Shown in pieces: positions 60,001-64,000 of a stretch of 64,000 nucleotides of DNA. How positions within the stretch are numbered: position 1 is the first letter of the stretch; every line of letters begins with the position of its first letter. The position numbers were made by a program, and so were the translations under genes. Under the pieces are notes generated by a model that was not told the DNA's origin, ran no database searches, and saw only the letters and a program-made list of their open reading frames with translations. The DNA is from Flavobacterium sp. N1736 (GTDB lineage: Bacteria; Bacteroidota; Bacteroidia; Flavobacteriales; Flavobacteriaceae), in the NCBI RefSeq assembly GCF_025947065.1, contig NZ_CP109994.1, forward strand, positions 3,162,001 through 3,226,000, read 5' to 3'.

Positions 60001-60550
60001 GAGAACCTTCAGAAAATCCCCATTCGCCGGAACATCCGCCGCAAACCCACGGAAGATCTGCAATAAAAGAAGGATGATCGGCTTTGACCATTATCTTATT
60101 TTCGGTATCAAAAGAAACTGCGTTTGTAATATCGATTGTAAAAGTGGTTCTTCCGCCTTTATGCGCGCCAACTTTTTTTCCGTTAACCCAAACCTTCGCG
60201 TAAGAACCTACCCCTTCAAAATACAAAAAAAGGCGTTTGCCTTTGTCTTTTTTATCAACTTTAAATGTTTTATGATACCAGGCTGTTCCATGCAAATTGC
60301 CATGTTTCATTCTGCGGTAACCATAATATTGATCCCAGTTATGAGGCACATTTGTTTTTTGCCATTGCGAATCAATTTTAGGATTATTCACAAAGTTTTC
60401 ATCCTGCTGCATGGGATTATTTAAGATAATAGTTTCCCAAGATGAATTCAGCGAAATTTCTTTACGTAATTTCGCTGATTCCTGTTTTATCTGGCTCTGA
60501 ACAGAGCAAAAAACTAAAAAAAAATAAATAAAAAAAACTTTTTTCTTCAT
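57017..60550 (-). CDS. Large GH2 glycosidase with malectin-like and C-terminal carbohydrate-binding domains
   Basis: The 1177-residue secreted protein has a signal peptide (MKKKVFFIYFFLVFCSVQSQ). The N-terminal GH2 sugar-binding and Ig-like domains are at about 80-310, then the catalytic barrel with acid/base Glu439 in GLQNESTIP and putative nucleophile Glu507 in NGEYGAW. A malectin-like domain spans about 720-900 (IYRVNCGGSE; VELYFTEPWYG). The C-terminal part from about 1035 (IVIFEAEKAKTTGTD, YIEFTKKTNN) looks like a CBM6/35-type module. Length exceeds simple GH2 enzymes (about 800-1000). It probably acts on a complex plant or algal polysaccharide. Confidence 0.85.
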   Translation of the reverse strand: MKKKVFFIYFFLVFCSVQSQIKQESAKLRKEISLNSSWETIILNNPMQQDENFVNNPKIDSQWQKTNVPHNWDQYYGYRRMKHGNLHGTAWYHKTFKVDKKDKGKRLFLYFEGVGSYAKVWVNGKKVGAHKGGRTTFTIDITNAVSFDTENKIMVKADHPSFIADLPWVCGGCSGEWGFSEGSQPLGIFRPVSLIVTNEVRIEPFGVHIWNDKSISKEKAILHTTTEIKNYGKSNRDVTIINTLFDADKKEVVSAKSELKTISGESKEVALTLPEILNPKLWSPSNPYLYQLVTSVYENGKKIDELKTPYGIRWVSWPISRDGKDNRFYINDEPLFVNGICEYEHMIGNSHSFSDEQIHARIEQIKAAGFNAFREAHQPHNLLYQKELDQNGILFWSQFSAHIWYDTPEFKENFKTLLREWIKERRNSPSVVMWGLQNESTIPKEFAEECTKIIREMDPLSASQRIVTTCNGGEGTDWNVVQNWSGTYGGDPSKYHLEMSTQLLNGEYGAWRTADLHTEGEFDQKGILSENRFSQLMEIKVREAESVKDKIAGQFNWLFASHENPGRSQNGEGFRDIDKVGPINYKGLFTVWGEPLDAYYMYRANYVSNKTNPMVYIVSHSWPSRWDSAGIKNGIDIYSNCDEVELFNDVNKSSLGKLKNPGLGQHFQFNNVNIQYNVLYAVGYVNGKAVAKDYVVLNTLPKAPNLNALYTDQADITKAKKGYNYIYRVNCGGSELTDSNGNSWLTDTHKSRQNTWGSLSWTDKFEKLPDFYASQRSTSDPISGTKDPVLFQSSRYGTDKLSYEFPAADGEYLVELYFTEPWYGTGGGLNCKGWRLFDVAINDNIVLKDFDIWSEAGHDKALKKTFVVKSKGGKITISFPNVKSGQAIISAIAIGTKDIHARPADESSKNIQNLVLAADDKSANKIASWLDINSKQYSDSDVVFTQLLSEVFGADYVQFSSKSKAVGSFTVKEDSDVYVMFDSQSKATFGDYSDYKKIEEIAKNSDGVEFSIFTKKVKKGEKISFDNSEILNTFIVVPNYDMGEKDDSRPIVIFEAEKAKTTGTDIVKGNFKKADYIEFTKKTNNSIEFEVKPGVAGIYLMRFKFMNQNETPLKVKFKMEDAYGILMRNDTIEFFPSPEKWKILNTTSGGYINAGTYKITLEGEDLKGLMLDSFEFQ

Positions 60551-60562
60551 GCTTTCTACAGT

Positions 60563-60650
60563 CCTGCAAGGTTTTCAAAACCTTGTAGGTTTAATTTTTA
60601 CGCCTTCTTATCTTACTTGAATACCTACAAGGTTTTGAAAACCTTGCAGG
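60563..60650. repeat. 88-bp element with 28-bp perfect arms, each arm itself palindromic
   Basis: CCTGCAAGGTTTTCAAAACC-type arm (60563-60590) and its exact complement (60623-60650). Inside each arm AAGGTTTT/AAAACCTT can also pair. Followed at 60663-60682 by AGACCTGACAGGTTAGGTCT, a further small hairpin. Confidence 0.85.
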
Positions 60651-60723
60651 AAATCTTAAATAGACCTGACAGGTTAGGTCTTTCGTACAGCCCGATTCGC
60701 CGCGGCGAAACACGCCCAAATTA

Positions 60724-63456
60724 TTAATAAAACAACCAGTCAATCGCGCCTTTTTCTCCGGCATCGATATAACCAACATCGCGTGGCGTTATGGTTTGGT
60801 TGGCGTCTATAAATCCTAAAATTAGCACTCTGCCTTTGCCTAAATCTAATTTATTGTCTCCCGGCTGAAACGTATACGTGTGAATATTTACACGCGGTAA
60901 TTCTTTTAAATTCATGGCACTTGCCAAAATCACTTCGGCCTGACCGTAAGCATTTCCGGCAGCATCCGTTTCTAAACTTGGCGGAAATAAAAATCGCTTT
61001 TGGTCTGAATTAAAATAACCGACAACCAGTTTCACCGCTTTTGTATTTTTAAATTTCAAATGCGTTCCGTTCTCATTTTGCGACGTTTCATCGAATGCAA
61101 TTCCTTTAAGGTTTTGCAATTCGGGAGCAATTTTTGTGAATTCAGAAATTGGCGTTCCGTATACTTTTGTTCCGTTTTTAACTTCATAAGTTCCTTTGCT
61201 TTCACTTAGCAAAGTTACCTCTGCAGGTTGCCATGGTTTTCCTTCTTTGATTACAATTTTACCGTCTTTTGATGCTTTTAATAATTCTAAATTTCTTTTA
61301 AAATTAACCAATTCGCGTTCGTAATGTGGCAATAATTCGATCCAGGTTTTATTGTTTCCGTCGTCACCGCCAATCGGAATTCGGCGTTGAGCGGTTTGCA
61401 TACTATTGGCATACAAATAATTATCTTTTGTTAAATTTACTAATAACTGATAATATTCGATGCTTTTCTCTAAATGCGGAAGCGCTTTATCCAGATCTGA
61501 AATATCATTTGAATAACTGTATCTTAAAACTAATAATGCAGCTTCGACTTTTTCTGAAAAGAAATCGGCAAATGCTTTATAACAATGAACATCGTTTTTA
61601 AGGCGTAAAAATTCGTCTTTATTTTGTGTCACTTTAGGTTCTGCTTTATCAATCGCTTCAACGGCTAATTTACCGTGTTTTGTGATTTCGGCAATAATTT
61701 GAGTTGGAAGTTCGCCCGAATGCGGTTCGTGATTCCACTCTTTTTTTGCATATTCCAGAAGCAATTCTCCCGCTGGTCCGCACGATTCATGAAACCCCGG
61801 ATAAACGCGCCATTTTGCGGGATTTACCAATTGGCTTTCGAACATTCCTAATAATAAAGTCTGACGATTTCCTTCGGTAATTCCGAAACGTCTTAATGTT
61901 TTTGGAGCGATTTCTCCTGTTTCTTCGTAAGCTTTTAGAATGTCATTTGCAGCTTCCTGATCAGTTCCGTATTTCGCAGCCAAATCTTTATCCCAAAATT
62001 TAACTTCTTCGTTTCTGTCTCTTTTACTGTCCCAGGCATATCTTGCCCAGGCTTTATACCAAATCCAGTCGCGATCCATTTCAAGAATTCGTTCGCCGGT
62101 TTTTGTTTTATCTGCCGAATATGGCCAGTCCCAATAGGATGCCTGCGGATATAAATGCAGTGCATTTGCACCGTGCGCGCTGTGCATTGCTTTAACGGTT
62201 TTCTGTATAAAATCTGGTGAACCGTATCTAAAAGGCTCTAAGTTTGCCAAAATATGGACATTTTCAATATGAATCGATTTTAAGGCACTAAGCTGTCTGT
62301 GGGTTTCTCCCCAAGGTCCGCCCGGCGTATAAGTCGTCAACGATTCTCCGGTATATTTGCTTTCTGTGTATAGATTTTTATACAACGGAAGCGATTTTTC
62401 CATTACCAAAGGTCCATCGGTATCATGCGAACGCAAAATAATTGGCGGTTCATCTGTTCTTCCCAACGCTTTTAAACCATCCTGAACTCCGGGAATAATC
62501 GTTTTGGTAAACCATTCTACGTCGTCGTCGATCGTATTTATGGCTTCTCCCAAACAAACTAACAAACCAACATTTGGATATTTTTCGATAAAAGCAGCGA
62601 TAGATTTTCTCGTATAATCTGAAAGTAAAGGCGTAATTGGTCTTGAACGATCCTGCGTTTTTATGTTGTAATGTTCTGCAAAAGGTTTAGAAACTATAAT
62701 ATTATAAAACATCTGAATGACCCAAATTCCTCTTTTATTGGCTTCTTCGGTTAAGAATTTATAGATTTCTTCGTTCTTTTTAAAATCTTCATCGCTTACT
62801 TCTACAGCAAACGGATAATCTTTCAATTTTACCAAAGAGGCAAACGGATGTCCGTTCCATAAATACAACGAGTTCATTCTGTTATCGACCATCATATCGA
62901 GATACTTTATCCATAGTTTTTTATCGTAAAACCACGGAAAAGTTTCGGGCGTGTATGGATATTCATAAACATCTCTTCCGGGAAGATAAGTCGTTTTTTG
63001 CATTCCGATGCAAGCGCCTCTCAAAACCATTTCGGGACTGTCGTCGATATTAATTTCTAACGGAATTTCGCCTGAATTTTTAATACGATCTGTTAATTCC
63101 ATTGCGCCGTATAAAGCGCCGGAAGCATCGGTTCCTTCAATATAAATAATATTTTTTTGAGTGCGAATTTGAAAGCCTTCTTTCTTGCTTAACTGACTAT
63201 CGTCGATTTTAGCCGATTTCGAATTCTGTTTCCAGAAATCACTTCCTTTTTCGCCAATAACAATTACTTTATCTTTTGCGTTTTTAGCTATTTTATCCGA
63301 AGAAATTATTTTGAAACCTTTTCCTGATAAAGTTTTAGTTAATTTTTCGGCTCCAAACTGAACTCTCGGCGATTTTGAATCACTAACAATTGTGACGTTT
63401 TGCGCTGCCGCGAAAGTGGTATAAAAACCTAAAAAAAGTAAAGTAAAATATTTCAT
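60724..63456 (-). CDS. Large glycoside hydrolase with GH67/GH20-type N-terminal domain (alpha-uronidase-like)
   Basis: The 910-residue secreted protein has a signal peptide (MKYFTLLFLGFYTTFAAAQ). The N-terminal segment EGFQIRTQKNIIYIEGTDASGALYGAMELTDRI (about 93-125) is the hexosaminidase-like domain 2 shared by GH20, GH67 and GH115 enzymes. The following barrel includes MMVDNRMNSLYLWNGHPF (about 187-204) and the acidic block CLGEAINTIDDDVEWF (about 302-317). From memory similar Bacteroidota proteins are labelled alpha-glucuronidase or alpha-galacturonidase; which one is not decidable here. It lies between two GH2 genes' locus and a sugar isomerase on the same strand. Confidence 0.7.
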   Translation of the reverse strand: MKYFTLLFLGFYTTFAAAQNVTIVSDSKSPRVQFGAEKLTKTLSGKGFKIISSDKIAKNAKDKVIVIGEKGSDFWKQNSKSAKIDDSQLSKKEGFQIRTQKNIIYIEGTDASGALYGAMELTDRIKNSGEIPLEINIDDSPEMVLRGACIGMQKTTYLPGRDVYEYPYTPETFPWFYDKKLWIKYLDMMVDNRMNSLYLWNGHPFASLVKLKDYPFAVEVSDEDFKKNEEIYKFLTEEANKRGIWVIQMFYNIIVSKPFAEHYNIKTQDRSRPITPLLSDYTRKSIAAFIEKYPNVGLLVCLGEAINTIDDDVEWFTKTIIPGVQDGLKALGRTDEPPIILRSHDTDGPLVMEKSLPLYKNLYTESKYTGESLTTYTPGGPWGETHRQLSALKSIHIENVHILANLEPFRYGSPDFIQKTVKAMHSAHGANALHLYPQASYWDWPYSADKTKTGERILEMDRDWIWYKAWARYAWDSKRDRNEEVKFWDKDLAAKYGTDQEAANDILKAYEETGEIAPKTLRRFGITEGNRQTLLLGMFESQLVNPAKWRVYPGFHESCGPAGELLLEYAKKEWNHEPHSGELPTQIIAEITKHGKLAVEAIDKAEPKVTQNKDEFLRLKNDVHCYKAFADFFSEKVEAALLVLRYSYSNDISDLDKALPHLEKSIEYYQLLVNLTKDNYLYANSMQTAQRRIPIGGDDGNNKTWIELLPHYERELVNFKRNLELLKASKDGKIVIKEGKPWQPAEVTLLSESKGTYEVKNGTKVYGTPISEFTKIAPELQNLKGIAFDETSQNENGTHLKFKNTKAVKLVVGYFNSDQKRFLFPPSLETDAAGNAYGQAEVILASAMNLKELPRVNIHTYTFQPGDNKLDLGKGRVLILGFIDANQTITPRDVGYIDAGEKGAIDWLFY

Positions 63457-63480
63457 TGTATTGTAATTTTTTATTCTTTT

Positions 63481-63562
63481 TTGCCACAGATTAAAAGGAT
63501 TAAAATGATTTTTTAAAAAATTTAATTAATAATCTGTGAAAATCTTTTTAATCTGTGGCAAA
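63481..63562. repeat. TTGCCACAGATTAAAA inverted repeat
   Basis: TTGCCACAGATTAAAAGGAT (63481-63500) faces AATCTTTTTAATCTGTGGCA (63541-63560), imperfect only near the loop. The same TTTGCCACAGATTA word begins the repeat region at 45831. It separates the two rightmost genes. Confidence 0.7.
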
Positions 63563-63567
63563 AAAAT

Positions 63568-64000
63568 TTAATCCTGAAAAATCTTTTTCAAATAAGCGAC
63601 ATTTGCGCCGTAATTGACTTTTACATTATGAACCTGAGTTACATCTCTCGAACGTTCTACAATAAGCCAACCACTCCATTTCATTTCGTCGAGTGTTTTT
63701 TTGATTTCAGGCATATTGATCATCATGTCATTTTCAAGCCAGACTTTATCTGTGTTTGAAGCATGAATTTGTGCTAAATGTTTTTTGCCTAATATTTTTA
63801 ATTCTGATGGAATATCTCTTCCGTTATCTGCGGCATTTGCAAAATTGAACGAACTTTTAATGTATTTAGAATCTATTTCTTCCAATAATTTTTTCTCTTC
63901 TGTTGCATTCAACGAAGTTTCGATTGCAATTACACCGCCTATTTTACCCACTTGTTTTCCCGCCCATTTTAATCTTTCGACAATTACAGGGCGTAATTCC
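63568..64000 (-). CDS. Sugar phosphate isomerase/epimerase (TIM barrel), 5' end cut by window edge
   Basis: The reading frame is open to the window edge (first visible residues ELRPVIVERLKWAGKQVGKIGGVIAIETSLNATEE), so the start lies outside; the internal GTG at 63951 is not the true start. The visible 143 residues show IGGVIAIETS, LAQIHASNTD and WSGWLIVERSRD (metal ligands Glu, His, Glu), the pattern of AP-endonuclease-type sugar isomerases. Expected to interconvert or epimerise a sugar released by the neighbouring glycosidases in the cytoplasm, if no signal peptide precedes it. This is the same-strand neighbour of the glycosidase gene. Confidence 0.75.
   Translation of the reverse strand, partial: ELRPVIVERLKWAGKQVGKIGGVIAIETSLNATEEKKLLEEIDSKYIKSSFNFANAADNGRDIPSELKILGKKHLAQIHASNTDKVWLENDMMINMPEIKKTLDEMKWSGWLIVERSRDVTQVHNVKVNYGANVAYLKKIFQD

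Overview
The window looks like a chromosomal segment of a Flavobacterium-type member of the Bacteroidota. The reasons are the AT-rich sequence, promoters of the TTTG / TAnnTTTG type without Shine-Dalgarno sites, many Bacteroidota families (S46 dipeptidyl peptidase, SusC/TonB-type receptor, Crp-redoxin-YHS-DoxX cluster, GH2 glycosidases) and lysine/isoleucine/asparagine-rich proteins. This assignment is inference from families; no rRNA or species marker is present. About 62 protein genes and one tRNA (Val, UAC) are supported. Both ends cut genes: a Mur-ligase (mpl) at the left edge and a sugar phosphate isomerase/epimerase at the right edge.

Layout. 1-8.9 kb: mpl, a TPR protein, an S46 dipeptidyl peptidase, an outer-membrane barrel protein, then the minus-strand run hpt-adk-CNNM transporter-obgE. 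9-18.8 kb: a lipoprotein sugar dehydrogenase, a TonB-dependent receptor with an abutting helical-repeat gene, purK-purE, an M3 metallopeptidase and a SanA-like protein started by TTG. 18.8-24.8 kb: the most accessory-looking stretch, with a large lipoprotein carrying one CxxCH heme motif, a DUF1842-like gene, a GbsR-type regulator followed by two tandem paralogous membrane proteins, an SRPBCC protein, a DUF1090 protein and a UbiA-like membrane protein. 25-32.5 kb: gcvP, a ketoacyl-ACP synthase III-like enzyme, a methyltransferase, a glycosyltransferase and the MlaE/MlaF lipid-transport pair. 32.6-43.4 kb: an almost unbroken minus-strand block with a SprT-like protease, an SDR, an M28 peptidase, an ATP-grasp enzyme, then a stress-type operon (Crp/Fnr regulator, redoxin, YHS, DoxX, DinB, NRDE) and an acyl-CoA dehydrogenase. 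43.8-49.6 kb: chalcone-isomerase-like protein, amino-acid dehydrogenase, TonB facing ExbD/ExbB, folC. 49.7-54.2 kb: tRNA-Val, small genes and an SDR-ABM-AraC-MazG-like operon. 54.3-64 kb: a minus-strand carbohydrate-degradation locus with two GH2 enzymes, a large GH67/GH20-type glycosidase and the cut sugar isomerase.

Two signals are not explained by the genes. First, intergenic regions are unusually rich in long, perfect inverted repeats (19-28 bp arms). Three of about 100 bp share the same inner core (CAATCTTTGT) although their outer arms differ, which points to a mobile or REP-like family. Second, a 26-bp palindromic operator with 23 of 26 identical positions sits before the GbsR-type regulator and again before the two paralogous membrane genes, defining a small self-contained regulon. 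No CRISPR array, prophage, insertion-sequence transposase or recognisable defence system was seen.
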